Shown one piece after another: positions 42,584 through 51,229 of a stretch of DNA of 64,000 nucleotides. Each line of letters begins with the position of its first letter. Positions within the stretch are counted from its first letter, which is position 1. The notes below the pieces were generated by a model. It was not told where the DNA came from. It worked only from the letters and a program-made list of their open reading frames with translations, and ran no database searches. Origin of the DNA: Verrucomicrobiota bacterium (GTDB taxonomy: Bacteria > Verrucomicrobiota > Verrucomicrobiia > Limisphaerales > J093); assembly GCA_029556615.1 (NCBI GenBank), contig JAKQDD010000033.1, positions 1 to 64,000 on the forward strand, given 5' to 3'. The translations under genes and the position numbers were made by a program.

Positions 42584-42844
42584 AACCGGGCAAGTTGCCA
42601 CACCGTCCAAGGAGTACCTTCTAAGAAAACAAGCATCCAGGAGGGGCCGAAAACTCGCTCCCTTCGCCTCGCAGCATCTGGTCGGCAGCGGCTCTGGGCT
42701 TTTGCATGAATTCGGCGCGGTTCATTCTCTGACTGCGCCCAGTCCGGCGTATTGATTCGACGGAGGCAATCTCCGAAGATGGCAGCAGTAAAACCGATGA
42801 TATGAATGAGCCGAAGCCACCGCTGGAGGTCTTGGAGCGGGTCC

Positions 42845-43770
42845 AGGGCGCGCCAGGTTTGTAGCGTCTGAAACAGGGTTTGTTCCAGCCAGAACCCGGC
42901 GTCGGGACGGCTCGTGGCCTCCGTCGGAGCCCTGATGCCGGCCAGCGACGCCGCCAGGCCGCAATCGGTCCACAGCAGCTTGGGCGTCTTGACCAGGGCC
43001 ACGTTGGGGTTGGTGGCCAAGGGCCGGATGCGCGTGACGAGGCAGCCGGCTTCCAGCAGGTTCAGATAGCGGTGAGCGGTGGGATGCGTGAGGGCGGCGT
43101 CGCGGGCGAGGTCGGCCTGGTTGAGCAGCCGTCCGGTGCGATGCGCCGCCAGCGCCATCATGCGCTGGAAGTCCGGCAAGCTGGATACGGCGCTCAGTTG
43201 GCGGAGGTCGCGCTCCAGGTAGGTCTGGACATAGGCCGAGAACCACAGGGCGCGGTCGCTGTCCGCCGCGATGGCCAGAGCGGGTGGAAAACCACCCCGC
43301 AGCAACCAGGCCGGCCAGTCACCCGGTTCAGCCGGCCATTCGCGGAAGTCGAAATCGGGGGCAAACAAGCGGTCCAGCGGCGACAGCGCGCCCCTGCCCT
43401 GCTGCCATTCCGCCGGGCAAAATGGAGGCAGTTCCAGGTAGATGGCTCGCCCCGCCAGCGTGTCGGCGACCCGGCCCATCAGCAGGAGATTGGCCGAGCC
43501 GGTGAGCAGGAAATCGCCGGCGCGCCGGCGCTCATCCACGGCCCGTTTGACGGCCAGGAGCATCGGCGGGGCGCGCTGCACTTCATCCAGCGTAACCGGA
43601 CGGCTGCTCAGGAGCGCCTCGGGATGGCGCTCGGCCTGATCGAGGATGCCGACATCGTCCAACGTGAAGCAGGCGCGGGCGGAGCGGGCCACCCGCTCGG
43701 CGGCCAGGTGCTCTCTCGGCGGCCAGCGCGACCGCCGTTTGCCGCTCCGGCGGCCCTCTGACCGGCCCTC
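42845..43770 (-). pseudogene. DUF4143 AAA-type ATPase, degraded
   Basis: The minus-strand frame carries clear DUF4143 features: 'ACFTLDDVGILDQAERHPEA', Walker B-like 'VTLDEVQRAPPMLLAVK', sensor 'FLLTGSANLLLMGRVADTLA', and 'AYVQTYLERDLRQLSAVSSL'. The Walker A region reads 'EGRRSGKRRSRWPPRE'; a one-base shift gives 'GRSGKTAVALAAER', so it has a local frameshift. The protein start runs into a 52-bp palindrome, and the C-terminal nuclease-like part decays after 'LFQTLQTWRALDP'. An intact relative is at 56794-57948. 42584-42844 holds no recognisable gene. Confidence 0.7.
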
Positions 43771-43781
43771 CTGGAGATCAC

Positions 43782-43833
43782 GACGGCCTTTCGGGGCAGG
43801 TGGGCGGCCGCCCACCTGCCCCGAAAGGCCGTC
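43782..43833. repeat. Perfect 52-bp palindrome
   Basis: The sequence GACGGCCTTTCGGGGCAGGT, continuing to the GG|CC centre, is mirrored exactly on the other side for 26 bp per arm with no spacer. It lies between the broken DUF4143 gene (minus) and the first PilT-like gene (plus). No T-run follows, so it is not a typical terminator. It may be the end of a lost mobile repeat, a regulatory cruciform, or a fold-back assembly artefact. Confidence 0.85.
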
Positions 43834-43934
43834 CAGGCGCGTTGGCGGGGACACCTCCGCTGCGTTTCGCCTTGAATGGCCACAACTGGTCGGGCACACT
43901 CCATCCACGTCCAAAAGGCAAATGCCTGTCAATC

Positions 43935-45029
43935 ATGCCCGCCTCGACTACGCTCGCCAACCTGCTGCGGATTCTGGTGGAGAACCAGGGATCCGATCTG
44001 CACCTCCAGTGTGGCGAGGTTCCCATGGGCCGGTTCCAGGGCCGCTTGGGGCGCTTTGAACTGCCAGCGCTCACCCGCGAGGAGGTGCTCCGACTGGCCC
44101 GCGAGGTCCTGGGCAGCGACGAGAAGCTCCAGGAGTTTCTGGCAAGGCGAGATTGCGACGCCGCCGTCGCCCTGCCGGAACTGGGCCGCTTTCGTGCCAA
44201 TCTGTTCTTCCAGCGCGACCAGCCGGGTTTGGTGCTGCGGACCATCGGCACGAAGATCCTGGGCCTCGACGACTTGGAGCTGCCGCAGGTGCTCAAGGAG
44301 ATCGCGGGAGCCAACGACGGTCTGGTCCTGGTCACCGGCGCGACCGGCAGCGGCAAGTCCACCACGCTGGCGGCGATGATTGACCACATCAACGCCACCG
44401 AGGCGGTCCACATCATGACGCTGGAGGACCCGATCGAGTTTGTTCACCCGAACAAGCAGGCGCTGATCAACCAGCGCGAGATGGCGCTGGACTCGGCGGA
44501 TTTCGCCAGCGCGCTCAAGCACGTGCTCCGGCAGGACCCGGACGTGATCCTGATCGGCGAGTTGCGGGACATGGAATCGGCGGCGGTCGCGCTCACGGCG
44601 GCGGAAACCGGCCACCTCGTCTTCGGCACGCTGCACACGCAGGATGCGGCGGAATCGCTGGACCGCCTGATCAACATGTTCCCGACCGATCGCGGCCCGC
44701 AGATTCGCATGCAGCTCTCGCTGGGACTGCGGGCGATCATCTGCCAGAAACTCGTGGCGCGCGCCGGCGGCGGCCGGGTGGCGGCGCTGGAGATCTTGCT
44801 CAACTCCCCGCGCCTCAAGAAGCTCATCCTCGAGGGCGACACCACCAGGATTCCGGCCGCCATCCAGGCGTCGTACCACGACGGCATGCAGACGTTCAAC
44901 CAGGCGCTGCTGGATCTGCTCAAGGCCGGCAAGATCGAGGATACCGAGGCGTTGCGCGTCTCGCCCAAGCCCGACGAACTCCGCATGAACATCAAAGGCG
45001 TCTTCTCCGGCACCAGCGGTCTCGTCTGA
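43935..45029 (+). CDS. PilT/PilU-like type IV pilus retraction ATPase (copy 1)
   Basis: 364 residues from the ATG at 43935; the longer ORF upstream translates the palindrome and is not credible. N-terminal PAS-like 'NQGSDLHLQCGEVPMGRF'. Walker A 'VTGATGSGKSTTLAAM', Asp box 'VHIMTLEDPIEFVHPN', Walker B 'DPDVILIGELRDMESAAVAL' and His box 'ETGHLVFGTLHTQDAAESLD' are intact. Cytoplasmic hexameric ATPases of this family power pilus retraction and twitching. It is 44 bp upstream of a second PilT-like gene. Its shorter sensor region and C-terminal tail are PilU-like, so it may be the accessory motor. Confidence 0.9.
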   Translation: MPASTTLANLLRILVENQGSDLHLQCGEVPMGRFQGRLGRFELPALTREEVLRLAREVLGSDEKLQEFLARRDCDAAVALPELGRFRANLFFQRDQPGLVLRTIGTKILGLDDLELPQVLKEIAGANDGLVLVTGATGSGKSTTLAAMIDHINATEAVHIMTLEDPIEFVHPNKQALINQREMALDSADFASALKHVLRQDPDVILIGELRDMESAAVALTAAETGHLVFGTLHTQDAAESLDRLINMFPTDRGPQIRMQLSLGLRAIICQKLVARAGGGRVAALEILLNSPRLKKLILEGDTTRIPAAIQASYHDGMQTFNQALLDLLKAGKIEDTEALRVSPKPDELRMNIKGVFSGTSGLV

Positions 45030-45073
45030 CCCGCCCGGAGGCCGCTTCAATCTCCTCACCCTCCAAGGAAGTC

Positions 45074-46177
45074 ATGGACCTTGCTGAACTCCTGAAGTAC
45101 GCCGTCGAGTACGGCGCCTCCGACCTTCACATCACGGTCGGGCGACCCCCCATGGTCCGCATCGCGGGCCGGCTGATCCCCAGCGGGTACGAAATGGAAC
45201 TGAGTCCGGAGGACACCAAGACGCTCATCTACAGCGTGCTGACCGACGACCAGAAGGCGAAGTTCGAGGAGGATCGCGAACTGGATTTCTCCATCGGCAT
45301 CCCCGGCGTCTCGCGCTTTCGCGTGAACGTCTTCCTGCAACGGGGCTGCGTGGCCGGAGTCTTTCGCGCCATTGGCGAGAACATCCCCACGGTCGAGGAC
45401 CTCGGCCTGGTGGAAACCATGTGCCAACTGGCGCTGCTGCCCCGTGGTCTGGTGGTGGTGACCGGCCCCACCGGGTCCGGCAAGTCCACCACGCTCGCGG
45501 CGATGATCAACCTCGTGAATCAGCAAAAGGAGGCGCATATCGTCACGATCGAGGACCCCATCGAGTTTGTGCATCCGCACATCCGCTGCACGGTCAACCA
45601 GCGCGAACTGGGCCACGACACGCACTCATTCCCGCGCGCGCTCAAGAGCGTGTTGCGCGAAGACCCGAACGTCATTCTCGTCGGCGAGATGCGCGACTTG
45701 GAGACCATTGCCGCCGCGCTGACGCTCGCCGAAACCGGCCACCTGGTGCTGTCCACTCTCCACACGCAGGACGCGGCGCAGACGGTGGACCGCATCATTG
45801 ACGTCTTCCCGCCGTACCAGCAGGAGCAGATTCGCGTAATGCTCGCCTCCAGTCTCAAGGGCGTGATCTCGCAGATTCTGCTGCCGAAGGCGGACGGCAC
45901 TGGCCGCGTTGCCGCCCGTGAAGTCATGGTGGTCACGCCCGCCATCGCCGCGATCATCCGCGAAGGCAAGACGCATCAGATTTACTCGGCCATCCAGACC
46001 GGTACGCGCGAAGGCATGTGTACCATGGAGAAGTCGCTCGCCGAGCTGTTCGCGGCCGGGTTGATCACAGAGGAAGACGCGCTGAGCAAGGCGAACCATC
46101 CGCTGGAATTCAGGGCGCTGGCCACGCCCCAAGAGGACTACCGTCCTCAGGGCGGAGGAGGACGGGGGCGCCAATGA
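45074..46177 (+). CDS. pilT: PilT-like type IV pilus retraction ATPase (copy 2)
   Basis: 367 residues; the ATG at 45074 follows AAGGAAGTC. Motifs: 'EYGASDLHITVGRPPMVRI', Walker A 'VVTGPTGSGKSTTLAAM', 'AHIVTIEDPIEFVHPH', Walker B 'DPNVILVGEMRDLETIAAAL', and 'ETGHLVLSTLHTQDAAQTVD'. The C-terminal 'AIAAIIREGKTHQIYSAIQT' is the typical PilT helix. It is the more canonical PilT of the two. The stop overlaps the start of the cNMP-binding/GAF gene (ATGA), suggesting regulation of pilus retraction by a nucleotide signal. Confidence 0.93.
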   Translation: MDLAELLKYAVEYGASDLHITVGRPPMVRIAGRLIPSGYEMELSPEDTKTLIYSVLTDDQKAKFEEDRELDFSIGIPGVSRFRVNVFLQRGCVAGVFRAIGENIPTVEDLGLVETMCQLALLPRGLVVVTGPTGSGKSTTLAAMINLVNQQKEAHIVTIEDPIEFVHPHIRCTVNQRELGHDTHSFPRALKSVLREDPNVILVGEMRDLETIAAALTLAETGHLVLSTLHTQDAAQTVDRIIDVFPPYQQEQIRVMLASSLKGVISQILLPKADGTGRVAAREVMVVTPAIAAIIREGKTHQIYSAIQTGTREGMCTMEKSLAELFAAGLITEEDALSKANHPLEFRALATPQEDYRPQGGGGRGRQ

Positions 46178-47130
46178 ACCTCGACACCCTCAAAGGCATC
46201 GCGCTCCTGAAGGCGATGGATGACGAGGCGCTTGGCCGCCTGGCCGCGGTGCTCGAACCGCGCTCATTCGCCGCCCGGCAGGCGGTTTTTCAAGAAGGCG
46301 ACCCCGGCGACGGCATGTACTTCATCGTGTCGGGCGCGGTGCGGATCGAGAAATGCACCGGCACGGGCGCCGGCGCCGTCAAGACTCTCGCGGTTCTCGA
46401 GCCGGGCGATTACTTCGGCGAGATGGCCCTCTTTGACCAGCAACCGCGCTCCGCGTCGGCGGTGGCTGCCGGCGCCACCGAAACGCTGCGACTGTCCACG
46501 GCGTCGTTTGGCGAGTTGCATGGCAGTGCGGGACATGCCGGCCTCAGCGTGCTCTTTGCCATGATCCGGACCGCCGGCGACCGCATTCGCCGTCTGAACG
46601 CCCAGGTGGTCGTGTACGACGAAATCGGCAAGGCGATCGGCGAATCCAAGACGCTTGACCAACTGCTCGAGGTGGTGCTGCGTCAGCTCGGCCAGGCCAC
46701 GCTGGCGGACTGGGGCCTGGTTGTGCTGCGCTCGCAGTTTTCGGAGCGCCTCGAACTGCGCGGCACCTTGAACCTCGCCCTCGCGCCGGCGCAGAAGGAC
46801 GACGTCGCCCTCGGCAGGGGTTTCCTGGCGCCGGCGCTGCGCGAAAACGAGGGCCGGCTCCTGCGGGACTTCGAGGCCGATGAACCCTTCAAATCGTGCG
46901 CCCGGCTGGGTTTTGAGAGCGCGACGATGCTTCTCATGCCGGTCGCTGTCCAAGACCAGGTGCTTGGGTTGATTGTACTGGGCGCGCGGGAGGCGGACCA
47001 GTTCGACCTGAACGATCTGAATCTTGCCCGGGGCGTTGCCCGCCAGGCGGCACAGGCGATCGTGAACGCCCGCCATCGCGAGGAAGAGCAGGCCCGCGCG
47101 CTCCACGGCCGTCAGTTTGTGCGGTTTTAG
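46174..47130 (+). CDS. Cyclic-nucleotide-binding and GAF domain protein
   Basis: 318 residues from the ATG at 46174, overlapping the pilT stop. Residues ~10-125 are a cNMP-binding domain: 'FQEGDPGDGMYFIVSGAVRI', then 'LEPGDYFGEMALFDQQPRSA', where the phosphate-binding cassette FGE-x-ALxxxxPRSA is complete. Residues ~150-310 are a GAF domain ('LLEVVLRQLGQATLADWGLV', 'GFESATMLLMPVAVQDQVLG'). There is no DNA-binding helix-turn-helix, so it is a signalling adaptor, not a CRP regulator. Likely senses cAMP or cGMP and acts on the co-encoded pilus motors; a nucleotide cyclase is encoded at 59563-60618. Confidence 0.85.
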   Translation: MNLDTLKGIALLKAMDDEALGRLAAVLEPRSFAARQAVFQEGDPGDGMYFIVSGAVRIEKCTGTGAGAVKTLAVLEPGDYFGEMALFDQQPRSASAVAAGATETLRLSTASFGELHGSAGHAGLSVLFAMIRTAGDRIRRLNAQVVVYDEIGKAIGESKTLDQLLEVVLRQLGQATLADWGLVVLRSQFSERLELRGTLNLALAPAQKDDVALGRGFLAPALRENEGRLLRDFEADEPFKSCARLGFESATMLLMPVAVQDQVLGLIVLGAREADQFDLNDLNLARGVARQAAQAIVNARHREEEQARALHGRQFVRF

Positions 47131-47139
47131 GGTCTGTGC

Positions 47140-47427
47140 AAAAACTGCTTCCGCTTTTCGCCTTGACCGCTTCAATGGAGAAGCGGTTGGTCCCGCCCCC
47201 TGCGCTGAACGGCAGTTCGATCACGGCTTCCTGACCGCCCTTCACATTGAAGGTCGTGCAACGCTGGTCCCCGGCCCGGACGGCGTATTCCCCCGCGCGC
47301 AACCCGGACAGGTGCATGACGGAAGCGAATGACCACATCCCCAGACCGTCCGCCGGGTTGGATGTATTCCGTGCCGAACGAATCGCGGCCGGACTTCAGG
47401 CTGACGATGGCTCCGGAGCCGAACCGT
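47140..47427 (-). pseudogene. C-terminal fragment of an exported protein, frameshifted
   Basis: Upstream in gene direction one frame reads 'FGSGAIVSLKSGRDSFGTEY' and 'IQPGGRSGDVVIRFRHAPVR'. A second frame then reads 'LSGLRAGEYAVRAGDQRCTT' and 'FNVKGGQEAVIELPFSAGGG'. Both look like beta-sandwich ends of exported glycan-active proteins and probably belonged to one gene joined by a frameshift near 47320. No catalytic domain remains. 47129-47158 at its end is the dispersed 30-bp motif also seen at 11175-11204. Confidence 0.4.
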
Positions 47428-49965
47428 TCATTCTTTCCAAGCCAGAATCTCCGTCACGCCGCTGCGCGCCTTGTCTTGGTGAGCAAACACCACTCGGAAC
47501 TTCGTCGTGGTTACCTTGGGAAAACAAACTGCGTTCACCGCGCTGCCGGCCGGCTTCGCCGGAGACTTGGTTTGATCCCGCACGTCCTTCCATTCGAGGC
47601 CAGTCCAGGATTGCACGGTGTAGGAAGCCGGCGGTTGCACGCCGCCGTGATCATCGTAGAGACAAAGCTCGATGCGGCCGATTTCCTTGGGCTCGCCGAA
47701 GTCCACCTCCAGCCAGTCGGTCGCGTTGGTGGAGCCGTAGGAAGTCCAGCGGTTCACGGGATTGGGGCGATACACGGTGCGTCCGTCGTTCGCGAGGCGC
47801 GGCACGCCCCCAAAGACATCGTGAAACGACGCGCTCGCCTTGGGAAAGCCCTGGCCGCGCTGATTCAAAGCCAGGTTGCCCGCCGGCGGTGGAGCAACCT
47901 GAAACGCACCGGCCAGTTGGCCCCACGCCTCCAACTCGGTCAGCCCGGTGCGCCCGCCCTTGCCGTGGGTGAAGACCACGCGAAGCTGCTGCACGCCGAG
48001 GGTGGGAAAGCTCACGACATTGGCGCGGTGACCGGTCGGCTGCGCGGGCGCACGCCTCTGCCCGGGCACGGCGGCCCAAGCCTGGCCGTTCCAATGCTCC
48101 ACCGCGTAGCTCTCCGGCGCGACGACGTTCTCGCCGTCGTCGAGGAAATAGAGCTTCACGTTGTCGAGCGGCCGAGCAACGCCCAAGTCCAATTCCAGCG
48201 AGTCGGTGGCGCGGGGCGAGCCTTCGGTGGTCCAGCGATTGGGCGGGTGGAGATGATACCAGTAATTGCCGTCGTTGAGCCGCGCCAACGGGGTCCGCTC
48301 GTTGGTAAAGGAAGCCTTGACCTGCGGAAAGTGGTCCCCGTCGTTGTTCACGAGGTAGTTCACCTCGGGTTTGCGCACCGGAGCCGGGGCGCCGACAGGC
48401 AGCTTGGCAGTCAGCACACCCAGCGTGGCCGAGGACGCCACGTGCTTGCCATCCACCAGCAGGCGAAGTCCCTTCCCCAGGCCGTAACGCGTGCCGTCCT
48501 TGTCCCACACCACGCTGACGCGGCGACCGTGGTAGGGAAGATCATCAAGCGCGAACCACGGCCAGTCCGTCGGCGCCAGCGGGTCCACTTCGAGAACATC
48601 ATCCGCGCGCGGCTTCACGCCGATCAGGCCCGTGATGATGAGGTCGTTGAAGCCGCTGTGGAAATAGTGCTCGCTGTGATTGTAGCCGTCATGCCCTTCC
48701 CAGGAGCCGGTGTCCGGATGCGCGGCCTCGGCAATGTAGGGCTTGCCTTGTTTGCGGTGCGTCAGCGCATAGAGGCGCAGGAGCCGATAGTAGTCGGCGC
48801 GAGAGATCACGCCCTGGCGATAGTTCTGGAGCACGTTCGCCAGCGCCTTGAGCGTCTGCGTGGTGGCATAGGGCCACGACTGGCCGCTCCACCAGCAGCA
48901 GGATTTCATAAGCAGGAACATCGGATCGTGGCGGCCGACGAAGCTCGGGCCGAAGGGCGCGAGGAAGTAGTTCGTGTCCATGAGGAATTTCCACGCCGCC
49001 TCGTAGCCCGGATCGGGCAGGTTGAACTGCCACGGCACGTAGCCGATCAACTCGCGCCCCTCCGGGCTGCCGGCGAAGGGACCATCTTCGTAAATCAGCG
49101 TCCCAGCCTTGATCGGTTTGCCGGGGTAATCCTTCTCGTTCGACTCGTTGTTCTTGAACCGGATGAGGAAGAACTCGCGCTCGGGATCCCAGAGCATGGC
49201 CTGCAACGTCGCCTTCAAAGCGTCCGCCTTGGCGCGGTATTTCTCGGCGTTGGCCTTGTCGCCGGCGAGATCGGCGATGCGCGTGATGGCCTGGGCGTCG
49301 GCCCACATGTAAGCGTTGAAGGAGGGCCGGTAGCTGGGCGCGCCGCGGAGGATGTCGCGCGTCTGCCGGCTGGCGATGTTGAATTCCATGCCGTCGTCGT
49401 GGCCGATTTGCCAGAACATGCCCATCTCGGGAACGAACATCCGCTGCTCCCAGCCTTCGAAGTTCTTGATGAGATCAGCGAGCAGGTCCTTGGTGAACGC
49501 CTCGTCGGGATGGGCCAGATGGACGGCCCACACAGAATCCGCCAGCCAGGTGCTGTAGTTGCGCGGCTGCGCCCCGGGCGTGCGCAGCCAGTAACGGCTG
49601 TAGTCGCGGGCGTAGCGTGGATCGCGCAGCCAGCGCACCTCGTAAAGCTGATGCCCCGCCGGACAGCTGATCGCGCCGTACGCGCCGGACCAGAACGGTC
49701 GGTCGATGAACTCGGTGTACGAATAGCCGCTGGTCGGCGAGCCGTAAGTCAGATGCTTGGTCGTCAGTTCCCAGCGGTAGTAGTAGGTGGTGGTGATCTC
49801 CGTGTCCGGGCATTCGAAGAACGGAATGTTGGCCTTGTACCAATCCCAGTCCCGATTATCCCAGAAGGTCTGGACGTCAAGCTGGGCCTGCTTGTCGAGC
49901 AGGGCGGCGCTCGCAGGGGCGAGAGAGGCCGACAGGGCGAGAAGTGAGACAAGCAGGCGTTTCAT
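47428..49965 (-). CDS. Exported glycoside hydrolase (MGH1/GH63-like) with two discoidin domains
   Basis: 845 residues from the ATG at 49963-49965, which precedes the signal peptide 'MKRLLVSLLALSASLAPASA'. Residues ~90-470 form an (alpha/alpha)6 catalytic region: 'YSTWLADSVWAVHLAHPDEA', 'SYRPSFNAYMWADAQAITRI', 'FFLIRFKNNESNEKDYPGKP', 'MKSCCWWSGQSWPYATTQTL'. This layout is typical of MGH1-like glucosidases. Two F5/8-type-C (discoidin) domains follow (~535-685 and ~695-845), each with 'NRWT.(E/Y)GS..ATD.LE(L/V)D(L/F)G' patterns for carbohydrate binding. Its start overlaps the stop of a truncated upstream gene (ATGA). Confidence 0.8.
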   Translation of the reverse strand: MKRLLVSLLALSASLAPASAALLDKQAQLDVQTFWDNRDWDWYKANIPFFECPDTEITTTYYYRWELTTKHLTYGSPTSGYSYTEFIDRPFWSGAYGAISCPAGHQLYEVRWLRDPRYARDYSRYWLRTPGAQPRNYSTWLADSVWAVHLAHPDEAFTKDLLADLIKNFEGWEQRMFVPEMGMFWQIGHDDGMEFNIASRQTRDILRGAPSYRPSFNAYMWADAQAITRIADLAGDKANAEKYRAKADALKATLQAMLWDPEREFFLIRFKNNESNEKDYPGKPIKAGTLIYEDGPFAGSPEGRELIGYVPWQFNLPDPGYEAAWKFLMDTNYFLAPFGPSFVGRHDPMFLLMKSCCWWSGQSWPYATTQTLKALANVLQNYRQGVISRADYYRLLRLYALTHRKQGKPYIAEAAHPDTGSWEGHDGYNHSEHYFHSGFNDLIITGLIGVKPRADDVLEVDPLAPTDWPWFALDDLPYHGRRVSVVWDKDGTRYGLGKGLRLLVDGKHVASSATLGVLTAKLPVGAPAPVRKPEVNYLVNNDGDHFPQVKASFTNERTPLARLNDGNYWYHLHPPNRWTTEGSPRATDSLELDLGVARPLDNVKLYFLDDGENVVAPESYAVEHWNGQAWAAVPGQRRAPAQPTGHRANVVSFPTLGVQQLRVVFTHGKGGRTGLTELEAWGQLAGAFQVAPPPAGNLALNQRGQGFPKASASFHDVFGGVPRLANDGRTVYRPNPVNRWTSYGSTNATDWLEVDFGEPKEIGRIELCLYDDHGGVQPPASYTVQSWTGLEWKDVRDQTKSPAKPAGSAVNAVCFPKVTTTKFRVVFAHQDKARSGVTEILAWKE

Positions 49966-50215
49966 TTTCGGGTAGTGAGTTTCAAGCCACTGAACGTGAT
50001 GAAGCTGCTGTCGCCGCCGTAGCTGGCGTGGCAGAGGCCAACTTGCAGCGGGAGACCGGCCATGCCCTTGCGGTCGACCGGTGAGCCGGACATGTCCTGC
50101 CAATGCTCGCCGTCCGCGCTCGTGCGGAAGTCGAGCAATCCGTCTTGCGTCCGACGGCTGAGGTGGACCCATTCCTTGGACCGCGGAACGGGGAAAGTGA
50201 AACTGTTGCTTTCGC
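49962..50215 (-). pseudogene. 3' end of an exported concanavalin-like (DUF1080-type) gene
   Basis: The frame ending at 49962 reads 'RSKEWVHLSRRTQDGLLDFR', 'TSADGEHWQDMSGSPVDRKG' and 'QVGLCHASYGGDSSFITFSG', a jelly-roll C-terminus as in DUF1080/LamG-type exported proteins. Nothing coherent lies upstream of about 50215. Its TGA overlaps the ATG of the glycosidase gene, so the coupling from an original operon survives although the first gene has lost its 5' part. Confidence 0.55.
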
Positions 50216-51229
50216 GTTCTGCTCGAGGTTGTTGTGGTGGTGGTTGATCTCCCTTCGCAGTTCCATTGCGAAGGCAAGTGTCCCGCTCAAGGCCGGCGCC
50301 GTCAAGCCAAGGGCAGGAGGTCCGGGGCAGGAGGGAGGCCGTGGCGCATTGAGGTTGCGCACGCAGGATATCCTGTGCCGGATTGGAGGCCTCGATGTCG
50401 GCGGGGAGCAGTGCTCCTCGATGATCCGGATCGGCGCGGCACACTGCGTGCCGTGGCCGGTGGCGGAGTTGGCAGAGCGTTTCGCGCAGAGGCTGGCCGA
50501 TCATCCGGAGCGCCGGCGCCATCGGCGCTGCGACGCTCAAAAGCAATTTGTAAACTATTCAGATGCGACCCCAGTGCCTGCCCCATGGCCTTCCCTGCTG
50601 TCGGCGGACGACAGACGCCCGCCGTCGCGGGCAGCCGCTTCCCAAGCCTTCGACTCGGCGGCGCGCAACTGGCGCAGGTACTCCCGATTGGCCGGCGTTA
50701 CCGGAATCCGCAGTGACGCCTGGGGCCGGAGGGGCCCTGGCGGTGGCTGGTTCCGTTCCCATACAACCCGGACGATGGACCGGCTCACATTCGACTTGGT
50801 GGACGGGACTGCCGTGTTCATAAACTCGCCTCGCTTTGTCTCGACACCGGCCGCACTGCAACCGGGCAGCAACGGATTTCGCATTGATCAGGTCGAGCAT
50901 GCTGCATACGTGAATAGGACACTCGATGCCCGGATTTCTTAGTCGATGCGCACTCGTTACCCCTCAGCGCAGAAGTGAACGACAAGGTATCTTCCACGCA
51001 GAACGACCTGAACCGGCACGCCCTGACCGCCCTCTTGACCCCATCCCGTTCGCGCCCTTGGCCCCTCGACCCGATCCACTCTGCGTGCGGTGGCCGGTGG
51101 CGCAGTCGGCGGAGCGTTTCGCGCGGAGGCCGCCCGATCACCCGGCGCGCCGGCGCCACGTTGCGTTGCTCAAAAGCGACTGGTCAACGATTTCGATGCG
51201 ACCCCATTGCCTTGCCATCTTGAAGGCCC
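50216..51229. repeat. Non-coding interval with a degenerate direct repeat
   Basis: No convincing gene lies in this kilobase. Two diverged copies of about 150 bp are present: 50442-50590 and 51078-51225. Both run from CTGCGTG(C/CG)GTGGCCGGTGG through GGCGGAG/AGCGTTTCGCGC to GATGCGACCCCA, at about 75 percent identity by eye. The one arginine-rich minus frame between them (50555..50884) includes 'SLRIPVTPANREYLRQLRAA' but matches nothing I know. The repeat may be the border of a lost element. Confidence 0.5.

Noticed and set aside
43929-45059. 376-residue minus-strand ORF opposite the first PilT gene
   Set aside because: Pure shadow of a well-supported ATPase gene.
47329-49947. 872-residue plus-strand ORF
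   Set aside because: Antisense to the discoidin glycosidase; no family features.
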